Below, one piece after another: positions 53,422 through 62,911 of a stretch of DNA of 64,000 nt. The position numbers and the translations under genes are program-made. Source of the stretch: Poriferisodalis sp965204195 (lineage in GTDB: Bacteria > Actinomycetota > Acidimicrobiia > Acidimicrobiales > Poriferisodalaceae); NCBI RefSeq assembly GCF_965204195.1, contig NZ_OZ241975.1, positions 3,162,001 through 3,226,000 of the forward strand, written 5' to 3'. Each line of letters starts with the position of its first letter. Positions within the stretch are counted from its first letter, which is position 1. The notes under the pieces were generated by a model. The model had not been told where the DNA came from and ran no database searches. It saw only the letters and a program-made list of their open reading frames with translations.

Positions 53422-53464
53422 TGCCCCCCCTTCTTGATGCTGGGTGTGAGAGGCGCTGGCGGTT

Positions 53465-53522
53465 TGGGGCTACGAGAGCCCCATGCTGTGCCTGATGTTC
53501 ATGGGGCTACGAGAGCCCCATG
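53465..53522. repeat. 21-base hairpin repeat present twice around the amidohydrolase stop
   Basis: Two identical 21-base copies (53465-53485, 53502-53522), 37 bases apart start to start. Each folds into GGGGCT/AGCCCC with a five-base loop. The second copy contains the last codons and stop of the amidohydrolase gene (Met-Gly-Leu-Ser-stop); the first repeats them downstream. A related hairpin lies at 52327-52342. They could be terminators or RNA-stabilising 3' structures. Confidence 0.6.
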
Positions 53523-54673
53523 AAGCGGCGGGCGTTGGTGTAGACGACCTCGTCGCGCAGGCTGCTCACCTCGTCGTCGAAGCTCTCGAAGGTTTCGTTC
53601 AGCTCGGCGAGTGCGCCGGGGAAGGTGCAGTCGTAGTGGGGGTAGTCCGAGCCCCACACCACGGTGTGCGCCAGGCCCATCGCGGCGACCTGCTCGAAGG
53701 CCTCGCCCTCGCCGGCTTCCATGGTCACGAAGCACTGCTCGGAGAAGATCTCCGTGGGGTCGCGCTTGAGCCGCGGCACGAGGTGGCCCATGGCCTCCTT
53801 GTGCTCGTCGAGGCGATCGAGCCAGTACGGCAACCAGCCCAGGCCGGACTCGAAGAAGCCCACCCGCAGCATGGGGTGGTCGTCGAGCACGCCGGAGGAC
53901 ACCATCTCCATCACCGAGGCCATCTGCTCGAACGGGTGGCAGACCATATGGACATAGAACTGGTTCTCATAGCGGGTTTTGGCGAAGCTCGGCATGCTCG
54001 AGCCGAAGCTGCCGTGGATGCCGACGGTCAGGTCGTGGTGCTCGGCTGCGGACCACACTCGGTTCATCTCGTCGGAGAACAGCTCAAGACCTTGATAGCG
54101 CTCGGGGCGGAATGTGATGCCGGTCAAGCCCGCGTTGGCGACCTCTTCGATCACCTCGACTGCCCCGTCGATCGACTGCAGCGGGCACACGCCCATGCCG
54201 AACAGCCGGTTCGGATCCTCCGAGCAGAAGTCGGTCATCCAGCGGTTGTAGGCACGGGCATTCTCGACGGCGATGTCGGGGTCGTTGATGTCACCCGAGA
54301 TCAACATGAGCGACGGGAACATCAGCGCCGCGTCGAGGCCCTCGTCGTCCATCACCGACAAGCGAGCGGCCGGGTCGTAACTGCCGGGCACGATGTCGTC
54401 CCAAGTGACATCAGTGCCGTATGCGTCCGGGATGCAGGCCGGCGCGATGCCGTTGCGCAGCCTCTTGCCCTCGACGAACATGGCATCGCTGCCGTCGTCC
54501 ATGATCCGGCACTGCGCGATCAGATCCCGGTACTTGGGATCGGCGTACTCCTCCCACACCGACGTCGGCTCGGCGATATGCGCGTCCGCGTCGTACACCG
54601 GCACCTTGCCGTTGGCCGGCCTGGGTCCGCGGCTGCGGTCCTGGGTTGCGGATGTGGTCTCGGTCACCGTCAT
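53507..54673 (-). CDS. Amidohydrolase family metal-dependent hydrolase (ACMSD-like)
   Basis: A 388-residue TIM barrel with the N-terminal metal motif DADAH, the His of GIHGSFG and the Asp of WGSDYPHYD. It is a distant paralogue of the protein at 18644-19792. ATG 54673 has GGGGAGG seven bases upstream. Likely acts on an aromatic or carboxylic acid ring intermediate by decarboxylation or hydrolysis. Next upstream on the same strand is the BMP-type ABC importer, and downstream an LLM enzyme. Confidence 0.87.
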   Translation of the reverse strand: MTVTETTSATQDRSRGPRPANGKVPVYDADAHIAEPTSVWEEYADPKYRDLIAQCRIMDDGSDAMFVEGKRLRNGIAPACIPDAYGTDVTWDDIVPGSYDPAARLSVMDDEGLDAALMFPSLMLISGDINDPDIAVENARAYNRWMTDFCSEDPNRLFGMGVCPLQSIDGAVEVIEEVANAGLTGITFRPERYQGLELFSDEMNRVWSAAEHHDLTVGIHGSFGSSMPSFAKTRYENQFYVHMVCHPFEQMASVMEMVSSGVLDDHPMLRVGFFESGLGWLPYWLDRLDEHKEAMGHLVPRLKRDPTEIFSEQCFVTMEAGEGEAFEQVAAMGLAHTVVWGSDYPHYDCTFPGALAELNETFESFDDEVSSLRDEVVYTNARRFMGLS

Positions 54674-54739
54674 GTCACGGCCTCCCCATTGCCCCTGTGC
54701 GCCCATTCTGCCCCACTCCCGAGGCCCGGCGCTCAACGA

Positions 54740-56344
54740 TCAGGCGGGCGCGGGAGCCTCCTCGCTGACGCCGGTCATCAGCAGGCCGACGCGGTCGGTA
54801 GTGGCCTCCGAGCGAGGCAAATCGCACATGGCCTTGCCTTCGAAGAGCACGACAACTCGATCCGAGAGCTGCAGGGCCTCGTCGAGATCCTCGGTGATGA
54901 GCAGGATCGCTGCACCGGCCGTGCGCTTTTCCAGCAGGCGCTCGTGCACATATTCGGCCGCGCCGATGTCAATTCCGCGGGTCGGCTGTGCCACGACGAG
55001 CACATCGGCGTCGGCCGAGAATTCCCGGGCAATGACCACCTTCTGGATGTTGCCTCCCGACAAGTGCGAGGTTTCGGTGCTCAGCGCTGGGGTTTTCACC
55101 GTGAAGCGGCGCACCAGCTCCCAGCAGCGCTCAGCAATGGTGCCGAACTGGAGCAGCCCACCGCGAACGAAGGGCGGCTTGTCGTAGTCGACGAGCATCA
55201 GGTTCTCCGACACGCTCATCTCGCCGACGGCGCCGTGGCGCATACGTTCCTCGGGCACGAACGCCATGCCGCGCCTTCGCACCTGTTTCGGTGACGGCGT
55301 GGCGATGGTCTCGCCACGAATCTGCACGCTGCCCGACTCGATGGGTCGCAGGCCGAAGATCGCCTCGGCGAGTTCGCGCTGCCCGTTGCCCGACACGCCG
55401 GCAATGCCGACGATCTCCCCGCTCGCCACCTGCACCGAAAAGTCGTCGAGCGAGATGTTCCCGCGGTCACCGCGGACGTGCAGGCGGTCCACTATCAGAC
55501 GCTGGTCGCCGGCGTCCTGATCAAGCACCTCGCGGCCCAGCCGCACCTCTCGTCCCACCATCATCGACGCCAAACCCTCACGCGTGGTTTCTGCCGGCGT
55601 GGTGCGTCCCACAACCCGACCGTCTCGCAGCACCGTGATCTGGTCGGAGATGACCATGACCTCGGCCAGCTTGTGGGAAATGAAGATGAGCCCGCGGCCT
55701 TCGTCGGTCAGCGATCGCAGCGTGGCAAACAGGTCGTCGACTTCGGGTGGTGTGAGCACCGCCGTCGGCTCGTCGAGGACCAGAAGCCGTGCATCCCGGT
55801 AGAGCGCCTTGAGAATCTCCGCTCGCTGACGCTCGCCGACGGCGAGCTGCCAGATGTACGCATCGGGGTCGATGGCGAGCCCGTGGCGCTCGGATACCTC
55901 CATCAGCCGTTCCCGTACCGGACCCATGTCCGCCAGACCTCGGCGCCCGTGCAGGCCCAGCGCCACGTTCTCGGCCACCGTCAGCGTCGGCACCAGCATG
56001 AAGTGCTGGTGGATCATGCCGATGCCGTGGTCGATCGCGGCGGCCGGCGAGGGAATCTCGACCGGCTCTCCCTGGATCCTGATCTCGCCCTCGTCGGGTC
56101 GGTACAGGCCGTAGAGAATCTTCACCAGCGTGCTCTTGCCGGCCCCGTTCTCCCCCAGCAGCGTGTGCACCTGGCCGGGCTGAACGACCAGATCGACGTC
56201 CTCATTCGCGATGACACCCGGGAATCGCTTGGTGATGCCGGTCATCTCCAGCATCGGCGAGGCCGGGACCTCGTGCTGCGGCCCAGCCGCAGCTGAGCGT
56301 GGCACCGTGGCCCCGGCCGCCGAGTTGTCTGTTGGTTCGACCAT
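54740..56344 (-). CDS. Nucleoside/sugar-type ABC importer ATPase (RbsA/NupA-like)
   Basis: A 534-residue fused double ATPase. The first half has Walker A GENGAGKST, LAVGERQRAEILKAL and Walker B LVLDEPTAVLTPPE. The second half has degenerate Walker A GVSGNGQRE and LSGGNIQKVVIAREF, as is normal for this class. ATG 56344 begins after a 30-residue leader; the longer frame is not credible. It follows the binding protein and two permeases on one strand, completing a BMP-type importer. Confidence 0.92.
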   Translation of the reverse strand: MVEPTDNSAAGATVPRSAAAGPQHEVPASPMLEMTGITKRFPGVIANEDVDLVVQPGQVHTLLGENGAGKSTLVKILYGLYRPDEGEIRIQGEPVEIPSPAAAIDHGIGMIHQHFMLVPTLTVAENVALGLHGRRGLADMGPVRERLMEVSERHGLAIDPDAYIWQLAVGERQRAEILKALYRDARLLVLDEPTAVLTPPEVDDLFATLRSLTDEGRGLIFISHKLAEVMVISDQITVLRDGRVVGRTTPAETTREGLASMMVGREVRLGREVLDQDAGDQRLIVDRLHVRGDRGNISLDDFSVQVASGEIVGIAGVSGNGQRELAEAIFGLRPIESGSVQIRGETIATPSPKQVRRRGMAFVPEERMRHGAVGEMSVSENLMLVDYDKPPFVRGGLLQFGTIAERCWELVRRFTVKTPALSTETSHLSGGNIQKVVIAREFSADADVLVVAQPTRGIDIGAAEYVHERLLEKRTAGAAILLITEDLDEALQLSDRVVVLFEGKAMCDLPRSEATTDRVGLLMTGVSEEAPAPA

Positions 56345-56429
56345 CCCCGAAGTGCTGCCGATCAGGCCAGCGGAATCCGCTCGGCGTGCCCGGCTTGTCG
56401 ATGCTGGTCGTTCAAGTTGGTCCCGCCTG

Positions 56430-57527
56430 CTATTGGCCGGTCGAGATCGAGCCGTCCACGATGCCAGCGATGGTTGCCTCGGCAGCCTCTTGGATCGCGG
56501 CGTCAAGCCCGTAGCCGTCGTTGAACTCGATGACAATGCCGCCGTTGGCGAGCGTCGCTGTCAGCACCTCGCCGCCGAGCGTTCCGTTCTCGATCTTGGA
56601 GATCATCTCGGCCAGCAGCACCTCCCAGTGGTACACCTGCGAGGCGACCACGAAGTCTTCGCCGAGCGCCGTCTGGTTGGCCTGGGTGCCGAACCACGCC
56701 ACGCCACCGTGCTCGCCGGCCACACCAGTCGCTCCCACGACCATCTGCGCCGAGCCGGTCAGCACGTCGGCACTGTTGGAGATATGGGCCTCGGCCGCTT
56801 CGGCCGCCAGCGCCACATCGCTGAACGAGTCGGTGTACACGACGTTGGTAGTCACCGACGAGTCCTGCGCCGCTACACCGGCTACGAAGCCGTCCACGTA
56901 GAGCTTGGCATCGCCGACCTCGATCGGCCCGATCACGCCGACAACCCCGGTTTCGGTGATCTGCGCTGCGACAGTGCCCGACACGTAGCCGCCCTCGTCC
57001 GATCGCACGGTATATGCGAACACGTTGTCCAAGCCCTTGGTGTCGACCGCTGTGCCCCAGGCGAACGAGGTGTCGGGGAAGTCAGGCGCGATCCCCTCCA
57101 GCGGGCCGCCGTACTGGCTGCCGTGCGCGATCACCAGGTCATAGCCGTCCTCGGCATAGCCGCGGATCGCGGCACCGGCTTCTTCCACGATGAAGGTGCC
57201 ATCGGTAATGGCAATCTCTACCTCGCGCTCAGCGGCGATCGCGTTCACAGCGTCCACCATGCTCTGGGTGAAGGCCAAGTCGTTGCTGGCGCTCGGCGCG
57301 ACGATGGCAATCCGCAGTGGCGCCATTTCTTCCTCGTCGGCGGGCATATCTTCTTCTTCGTCCGCGGGCATGTCCTCCGCTTCTGTGACCTGCGGAGTCT
57401 CCTCCGGTGCCTCAGTGGTGCCTGCGTCTTCCTCATCACCGCCGCAGCCCGCGGCGAGCAGCAGTACGACTGCGGCGACCGCTACGAGCTTGGCTGCGAG
57501 CGATCTGCGTGTGGTGTGTCTGAACAT
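56430..57527 (-). CDS. BMP family substrate-binding lipoprotein (nucleoside-type)
   Basis: A 365-residue exported lipoprotein (lipobox AAGC). An acidic linker carries a tandem DMPADEEE repeat; codons of the two copies differ. The domain then opens with LRIAIVAPSASNDLAFTQSM and continues with DGYDLVIAHGSQYGG and DEGGYVSGTVAAQI, matching BmpA/Med-like nucleoside-binding proteins. ATG 57527 follows GGGAGGGG. With the permeases upstream and ATPase downstream, it forms a complete importer, probably for nucleosides. Confidence 0.92.
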   Translation of the reverse strand: MFRHTTRRSLAAKLVAVAAVVLLLAAGCGGDEEDAGTTEAPEETPQVTEAEDMPADEEEDMPADEEEMAPLRIAIVAPSASNDLAFTQSMVDAVNAIAAEREVEIAITDGTFIVEEAGAAIRGYAEDGYDLVIAHGSQYGGPLEGIAPDFPDTSFAWGTAVDTKGLDNVFAYTVRSDEGGYVSGTVAAQITETGVVGVIGPIEVGDAKLYVDGFVAGVAAQDSSVTTNVVYTDSFSDVALAAEAAEAHISNSADVLTGSAQMVVGATGVAGEHGGVAWFGTQANQTALGEDFVVASQVYHWEVLLAEMISKIENGTLGGEVLTATLANGGIVIEFNDGYGLDAAIQEAAEATIAGIVDGSISTGQ

Positions 57528-57706
57528 GTGACCCCTCCCGGATCGGCCGTGTCGCGGGCTCTCGCCGGATCTGATCGCTGCAGTGCGGCGCGGCTCGGCG
57601 GAGCCCCGGGCCTGCAGGTGATGCTAGGCGACCCCGAAAGGGCGCGATGCTCCTCCGCACGGAGATTCATACGCGTCCCCACGTGCGGGTGGTCGGCGCG
57701 TCCGCG

Positions 57707-58639
57707 TCAGTTATCTCGATCGAACGGAACCGTCAGCGCCGACGGCGCCCCGATGCGACGGCTGACCAGCACGAGCACCACGATGGTCAAGATCGCGGGT
57801 GCCATCGCAGCGATGGTCGAGTTGGCGCCGACGATGATGCCGAGCGTCTTGAGCTGCAGCACGGTCGACGACACAACGCCGAACAGCAGCGCCCCGGCCA
57901 TCACACCGCTCGAGCGCCACGCCCCGAAGTACACGAGTGCCACGGCGATGAACCCTTGGCCGGAGGTGAGGTTCTGCTGGAAGATGCCGACGTCGAGCGC
58001 CAGGGTGCCTCCCGCGAGGCCCGCCATCAGGTTGCCGATGATGATCGCCTGTGTGCGCACCACGTTGACGCGCACGCCAAGGGTGTCTGCGGCCTCGGGG
58101 GTCTCGCCCACGGCTCGCACGTTCAGCCCGAAGGTCGTGCGGTTCATGGCGAACCACACCACCGGCACCAGAGCGAACGCCACGTAGGTGAGAACGCTGT
58201 GCTGGAAGAACAGCTCCCCCACGACCGGCAAGTCCGAGAGCCAGCCCATGTCGAGACCCCGAAGACCGTCGATCGGCACCGGCGTGCCCACTTGTTGACG
58301 GAAGAGCAGATCGGTGAAGCCGAGACCGAACAGGAAGATGCCGATGCCGCTGATGCCCTGGGTGGCGTGCATGACCACGGTGATGAAGGCATACACCACG
58401 CCCATCGCCGCACCGGCGGCCATGGCCGCAATCACGCCAGCGACAACACTGCCGGTCCGCAGCGCCGTGATGTAGGCGGCGTACGCGCCGATCAGCATCA
58501 CACCCTCGACACCCAGATTCAGCACGCCGGCTCGTTGACCGATGGTCTCACCCAGTGCCGCCAGCAGGAACGGCGTCGCCAGTCGGATGCCGGACGCCAG
58601 GGTGGCGACGAGCACGCTCACGGTGAAGAAGTCGCTCAT
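57707..58639 (-). CDS. BMP-type ABC importer permease (NupQ-like)
   Basis: A 310-residue membrane protein with about eight helices. GETIGQRAGVLNLGVEGVMLIGA and AVGETPEAADTLGVRV are characteristic of the NupQ/YufQ permease. It overlaps the other permease gene by four bases (ATGA), so they are coupled. The 179-bp gap to the binding-protein gene could hold a separate promoter. Confidence 0.92.
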   Translation of the reverse strand: MSDFFTVSVLVATLASGIRLATPFLLAALGETIGQRAGVLNLGVEGVMLIGAYAAYITALRTGSVVAGVIAAMAAGAAMGVVYAFITVVMHATQGISGIGIFLFGLGFTDLLFRQQVGTPVPIDGLRGLDMGWLSDLPVVGELFFQHSVLTYVAFALVPVVWFAMNRTTFGLNVRAVGETPEAADTLGVRVNVVRTQAIIIGNLMAGLAGGTLALDVGIFQQNLTSGQGFIAVALVYFGAWRSSGVMAGALLFGVVSSTVLQLKTLGIIVGANSTIAAMAPAILTIVVLVLVSRRIGAPSALTVPFDRDN

Positions 58640-59784
58640 GCTCGGCCCCCGTAGCTCGAGATGCCCCCTGCCCAGGTTCTGAGCCGATCCCGCAGCCGCA
58701 AGCTCCCCACCACGAACACCACCACGACGCCGTTCAGCGCCACTACCAAGGCTGCGGGCACTTGGATTGCCCGTTGCATGTCGCTGCCGCCGGTGAGCAT
58801 CCCGCCGAACAGGAATGACGCAGGCACCGTGAAGATCGGATGGAGCGCACCGAACAGCGCCGCCACGATGCCGTTGAAGCCGGCGTTCTGCGTGAAGGCT
58901 GCCGCGCCGCCCTCGCCGATCAGCCGGTGCGACTCGCTGCCGAACACCAGCACCGCGCCGGCAATGCCGCAGCAGGCCCCACTGAACGCGAGCGCTTGGG
59001 TGACGCTCTTCTTGACGGCCATGCCGGCGTACTGGGAGGCGTCGGGGTTGTGACCGACTGCCCGCAACCGCATGCCGAGCGCGCTGCGGAACAGCAGCAG
59101 GTAGCCCAGCACTGCGACCAGGATCGCGATGAGCACGCCGATGTGCAGCCGGGTTCCTCCGGGGAGCAGGGGCAAGTCGGCGTTGGGGCTGAGCCGGCGC
59201 GTCTGCTGGATCTTGATGGCACCCGGTTCGATCAGGAGATCCTGGAGCAGGAAGCTCAAGAAGTGGAACGCAACGAGGTTCATCATGATGGTGGACAAGA
59301 TCTCGTTGACGCCCGCATAGGCCTTGAGCGCCCCGGGAATCGCACCCCAGAAGCCGCCGCCGATCGCCCCGGCGACGATCACCATGGGCACCAGCAGCAC
59401 CCGCGGCACGTCGTCGAAGGCCATCGAAGTGACCGTGGCGGCGATCGCGCCCAGGATGATCTGACCCTCGCCGCCGATGTTGATCACGTCGGTACGGAAG
59501 GCGATGCAGATGCCGACACCGACGAGAGCCAGCGGCATCGCCCGCACCGCGGTGTCGGCAAGGTTGTCGGCACTGCCGAAGGCACCCGTCACCAGCTCGC
59601 CGTAGGCCACCAGCGGGTTTGCGCCGAAGGCGAGCAGCATGACGGCGCCCACCAGCAGGGCGGCGACCGCGGCGAACGCAGGCACGGCAACGCCCACGAA
59701 GGGGCGCATCAGCCGCGCCAGCCGGCTGACGGCTAGGTCGCGGGGCGCGTCTGTGTCATCGACTTCTGGTGCTACCCGCGCCAT
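58636..59784 (-). CDS. BMP-type ABC importer permease (NupP-like)
   Basis: A 382-residue membrane protein with about nine helices. It has GICIAFRTDVINIGGEGQIILGAI, AYAGVNEILSTIMMNLVA and GMRLRAVGHNPDASQYAGMAV, the NupP/YufP pattern. First gene of the importer operon; the ATG has a G-rich binding site. Together the two permeases make the heterodimeric channel. Confidence 0.92.
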   Translation of the reverse strand: MARVAPEVDDTDAPRDLAVSRLARLMRPFVGVAVPAFAAVAALLVGAVMLLAFGANPLVAYGELVTGAFGSADNLADTAVRAMPLALVGVGICIAFRTDVINIGGEGQIILGAIAATVTSMAFDDVPRVLLVPMVIVAGAIGGGFWGAIPGALKAYAGVNEILSTIMMNLVAFHFLSFLLQDLLIEPGAIKIQQTRRLSPNADLPLLPGGTRLHIGVLIAILVAVLGYLLLFRSALGMRLRAVGHNPDASQYAGMAVKKSVTQALAFSGACCGIAGAVLVFGSESHRLIGEGGAAAFTQNAGFNGIVAALFGALHPIFTVPASFLFGGMLTGGSDMQRAIQVPAALVVALNGVVVVFVVGSLRLRDRLRTWAGGISSYGGRA

Positions 59785-59844
59785 CCCCCGTCGCCTTCTG
59801 CGTTCCCGCTCGCGATCACGCGAACTTAGAGCCTCGGCAGGCGG

Positions 59845-60627
59845 TCAGTCGGCGTAGAGGGACCGGAGCCCCCGGCTGACGGCTGGGCCGACCACGGTGT
59901 TGTGGTTCTCGCCCGGGAAGACATGCCAGGTCGAGTCGATGTTGCGGTAGCCGCGTGCGGAGAATTGATCCCAGAACTTGGCTTGGGGCGAGTACTCGTC
60001 GGTCTCGTGCTCCCCCATCGACATGAACACCTTCACAGCGGGATCGCCGCCAGCGGCGTGGTGCTCGTCCTCGAGACGGAACATGACCTCGTAGTCCCAC
60101 CACACCGACGGGCTGGCCAGCAGGTAGCGGGCGAACATGTCGGGTGCGTTGAACAGCACGTGCAGGCCGAACAACGCCGTGAACGAATGACCGACGTAGG
60201 TGGGCTCGCCGACGTGGTAGCGGTCGTACAGCAGCGGCATCACGTCGCTGGCCAGCCATTGGCGGAATGGCTCTGCCTGACCCGTCTCGGCAGCGGGCGC
60301 CCGGATACCCGTCATCGGCGGGGCCTCGGCCGGCGTCACCGTGTAGTCGATGGCCCGCAGGTCGAGCATCTCGCGCATGTCGGGGGTGTCGTGCGCGATG
60401 CCGGCCACCACGCAGCGGGGCGTCTCCCGCGACATCGACAGGATGCGCGTGGTGTCCACCGCGGTCCCGAAGGTCCACGGCGCATCGCAGCACACCACCA
60501 GCGGGTACGGGTTGGTCGCGTCGGGCCGGTAGCCCATCGGGAGCGCCACCCAGAGCTGGTAGCTGCGGTCGGCATCGTCCCTGTGCAGGATGTGCGTCTC
60601 GATGGGCCACGCAGCCTGATCGTTCAC
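59845..60627 (-). CDS. Alpha/beta hydrolase, enterochelin-esterase-like (YbbA/IroE-type)
   Basis: A 260-residue esterase. The opening THILHRDDADRSYQLWVALPMGY and LVVCCDAPWTFG fit putative esterases of the Fes/IroE group. Nucleophile Ser in YVGHSFTALFGL; His in ENHNTVV; an acidic residue precedes it (SMGEHETDEY). There is no signal peptide from the GTG at 60627, chosen because the upstream frame is not credible. Substrate unknown. It is divergent from the NCS2 permease (161-bp gap). Confidence 0.82.
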   Translation of the reverse strand: MNDQAAWPIETHILHRDDADRSYQLWVALPMGYRPDATNPYPLVVCCDAPWTFGTAVDTTRILSMSRETPRCVVAGIAHDTPDMREMLDLRAIDYTVTPAEAPPMTGIRAPAAETGQAEPFRQWLASDVMPLLYDRYHVGEPTYVGHSFTALFGLHVLFNAPDMFARYLLASPSVWWDYEVMFRLEDEHHAAGGDPAVKVFMSMGEHETDEYSPQAKFWDQFSARGYRNIDSTWHVFPGENHNTVVGPAVSRGLRSLYAD

Positions 60628-60788
60628 GGCCGGGATGCTATTGCGGAGGGCTATGGCTTGGGGCTGGTCATCGTCAGGCCGTCGCCGACGCGAACAACTG
60701 CCAGCAGCCCCGCAGTGCCCTCGACATGACCAGCCGCCAACATGCAGACTTCCACGGATCAATCCACTCGGATCCAGCGGAAGCGCAT

Positions 60789-62525
60789 ATGGCGGCGAAC
60801 GAGCACATCCGCTACGAGCCCGATGAGCGTGCGCCGCTGCTGCTGACGCTCAATACGGCATTCCAAGGCACCGTCCTGATCGTTGCCAACGTCACCGCCA
60901 ACGTCATTCTCTTCGCGGCGGCGTTCAACGACGACGGCGGCTACGCCGAATGGGCGATCGTCGGCGCGCTGGCGGTGGCGGGCATCGTGGTAGCACTCCA
61001 CGCCTCGAGATGGGGGCGCGTCGGCCCAGGCTGTTTCCTGCTCATGGGCTCCGGGGTCCCGTTTCTTGCCGCCTGCGTCCTCGCCGTCGACACGGGCGGC
61101 GTGGCGCTGATGTCAAGCCTGATCGTGGCCTCCTCGCTCGTGCAGCTTGCCGCCGCAACCTGGCTGGCGAGGCTGCGAAGGCTGATCACCCCCGTCGTGT
61201 CCGGTGTGGCGTTCATGGCGATCGCACTCTCAACCATGCCCATCGCCGTGCGACGGTTCGACGATGTGCCCGAAGGCACGACCGGGTTCGCGGGACCTGT
61301 TGTGGCCGTGGCGGTGCTTGCCGCCATCGCGCTGCTGATGCTGCGCGGCACCGGACTGTGGCGTCTCTGGGCCCTGCCGCTGGCAATCGCGGTCGGGTGC
61401 ATCGCAGCCGTGCCGCTGGGCCTGTACGACCCTCGCCCTCTCGTCGAGGCCTCGTGGTTCGAACCGCCGAACGTCGCCGGCTGGCCCGGGTTCGGTTCGA
61501 TCCTGAGCCGAGACTTCTGGTCGCTGCTGCCGGTTTTCCTTGTCGTCAGCGCAGTGGTGGCTGTCCGGGCTGCGGGCGAGGGCGCGGGGATCCAGCAGGC
61601 GTGCCGTCGTGAGCCGCGGACAGTGGACTTCCGCGGCGTGCAGCAGACGCTGAACGTCAGCACCACCGGCGTGCTGCTCTCGGGGGTCGCGGGCGTCCCG
61701 CCCACGGTCGGCTATCTCCCGTCGACCGTCGCGCTGATGAACTTCACGGGCGTCGCAGCGCGGCGGGTCGGCGCCTTCATGGGTGCCTTGCTGGTCGGTC
61801 TGGCGTTGCTGCCCAAGGCAGTGGCCGCGCTGCCCACCGTCCCCCGCCCTGTCAGCGGTGCGCTCCTGATGGTCATCATGAGCCTGTTCTTCGTCGAGGG
61901 CATGCGACTTGCGACCCGCGATGGGTTGACCCCGCAGCGTGCGCTGGTCGTCGGCCTGGCCGTGTCGATAGCGGTCGGGTTGGAGAACCACGGCGGATTC
62001 GCAACGTCGTCAGGCTCGCCGTGGGCAGTCGTGCTGACGAACGGCGTGCTCGTCAGCGTCATCGTCGCCATCGGGTTGACGGCTCTGATCGATCTGACAG
62101 CAGCCCGACGACGGCGCTTGGAGACCGCGCTGGACTTCTCCTCACTGCCTGATCTCGACGCGTTCCTGCACGAGGCCGGCCGCGCACTCAGGTGGGATGA
62201 CGCATCCATCGGACGCCTGCGCGCGGCGGGCGAGGAAACCCTCGCAGCGATGATGCAGTTGCGCGAAGACCACGACAGCGAAGCGCCGCCACGAATCGTG
62301 CTCAATCTGCGGCCCGAACCCGGATCGGTCGAGCTGGAGTTCCTGGCGCTGTTCACCGAGGAGAACCTCGAAGACCGGATCGACTTCATGGGCGAGGAAA
62401 CCCAGATGCCGGACGTGAGCGATCTGTCGTTCCGGCTCTTGCGGCACCTCGCCGCTGCAGTGCGGCACCGCCGGTACTACGGCCTCGACGTCGTCACCGT
62501 CACCATCGAGCGTTCAACCGCCTGA
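60789..62525 (+). CDS. NCS2 (xanthine/uracil permease-like) transporter with extra C-terminal domain
   Basis: A 578-residue protein. Residues 1-440 are a membrane domain of about twelve to fourteen helices, with NCS2-like pattern (LLLTLNTAFQGTVLIVANV, TTGVLLSGVAGVPPTVGYLPSTVALMNFTGVAARRVG in pieces). The last 135 residues are soluble and regulatory-looking: LPDLDAFLHEAGRALRWDDASIGRLRAAGEETLAAMM, then beta-strand and acidic stretches ending DVVTVTIERS. Helix-strand order resembles RsbW-like HATPase domains, although the N-box Asn is not seen. ATG 60789 was preferred; ATG 60726 is possible. Confidence 0.8.
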   Translation: MAANEHIRYEPDERAPLLLTLNTAFQGTVLIVANVTANVILFAAAFNDDGGYAEWAIVGALAVAGIVVALHASRWGRVGPGCFLLMGSGVPFLAACVLAVDTGGVALMSSLIVASSLVQLAAATWLARLRRLITPVVSGVAFMAIALSTMPIAVRRFDDVPEGTTGFAGPVVAVAVLAAIALLMLRGTGLWRLWALPLAIAVGCIAAVPLGLYDPRPLVEASWFEPPNVAGWPGFGSILSRDFWSLLPVFLVVSAVVAVRAAGEGAGIQQACRREPRTVDFRGVQQTLNVSTTGVLLSGVAGVPPTVGYLPSTVALMNFTGVAARRVGAFMGALLVGLALLPKAVAALPTVPRPVSGALLMVIMSLFFVEGMRLATRDGLTPQRALVVGLAVSIAVGLENHGGFATSSGSPWAVVLTNGVLVSVIVAIGLTALIDLTAARRRRLETALDFSSLPDLDAFLHEAGRALRWDDASIGRLRAAGEETLAAMMQLREDHDSEAPPRIVLNLRPEPGSVELEFLALFTEENLEDRIDFMGEETQMPDVSDLSFRLLRHLAAAVRHRRYYGLDVVTVTIERSTA

Positions 62526-62613
62526 GGTGATGTGCCATCCGATGCCATGACGGCCTGCCGCCGGTTAGCGTGCCGGAGACTGCACGAACATCCACCACAC
62601 AGGAGCGGCGAAT

Positions 62614-62910
62614 ATGCAGGGATACGTCATCATCGACGCCGAGATTGTCGACAGCGAACGGCTCCCGGAGTTCGTCCAGAAGGTCTCCGAGGCCGTCGCA
62701 GCACACAACGGCCGCTTCATCGTTCGGGGCGGGCAGCTGGAGGCGATCCACGGCGACTGGGCGCCGCAACGACTCGTGGTCATCGAGTTCGAGAGCTTCG
62801 ATCGGGCACGTGCATTCGCCGGCTCCGCGGAGTACGCGGCGCTCGACGAGTTCCGTGACCGAGCAATCCGCTCCAACGTCGTGATGGTCGAGGGCGTCGC
62901 CGCTGGGTGA
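62614..62910 (+). CDS. DUF1330 domain-containing protein
   Basis: A 98-residue ferredoxin-like dimeric protein. GYVIIDAEIVDSERLPEFV, GRFIVRGGQLEAIHGDW and LVVIEFESFDRARAFAGSAEY are typical. ATG 62614 follows AGGAG. Function unknown; often near redox or catabolic genes. Confidence 0.93.
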   Translation: MQGYVIIDAEIVDSERLPEFVQKVSEAVAAHNGRFIVRGGQLEAIHGDWAPQRLVVIEFESFDRARAFAGSAEYAALDEFRDRAIRSNVVMVEGVAAG

Positions 62911-62911
62911 T

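Noticed and set aside
57528..57706. Possible riboswitch before the nucleoside binding-protein gene
   Set aside because: Only small hairpins are visible; no conserved purine or other riboswitch core was recognised.
57647..58654. 335-codon plus-strand frame
   Set aside because: Antisense to the NupQ-like permease, with His/Arg/Asp-rich composition and no domain.
60655..60690. About 27 bases resembling the end of the O-methyltransferase gene at 63785-63815 (VGDGLTM-like)
   Set aside because: The match is short and does not extend into a longer methyltransferase remnant, so chance or a tiny fragment cannot be told apart.
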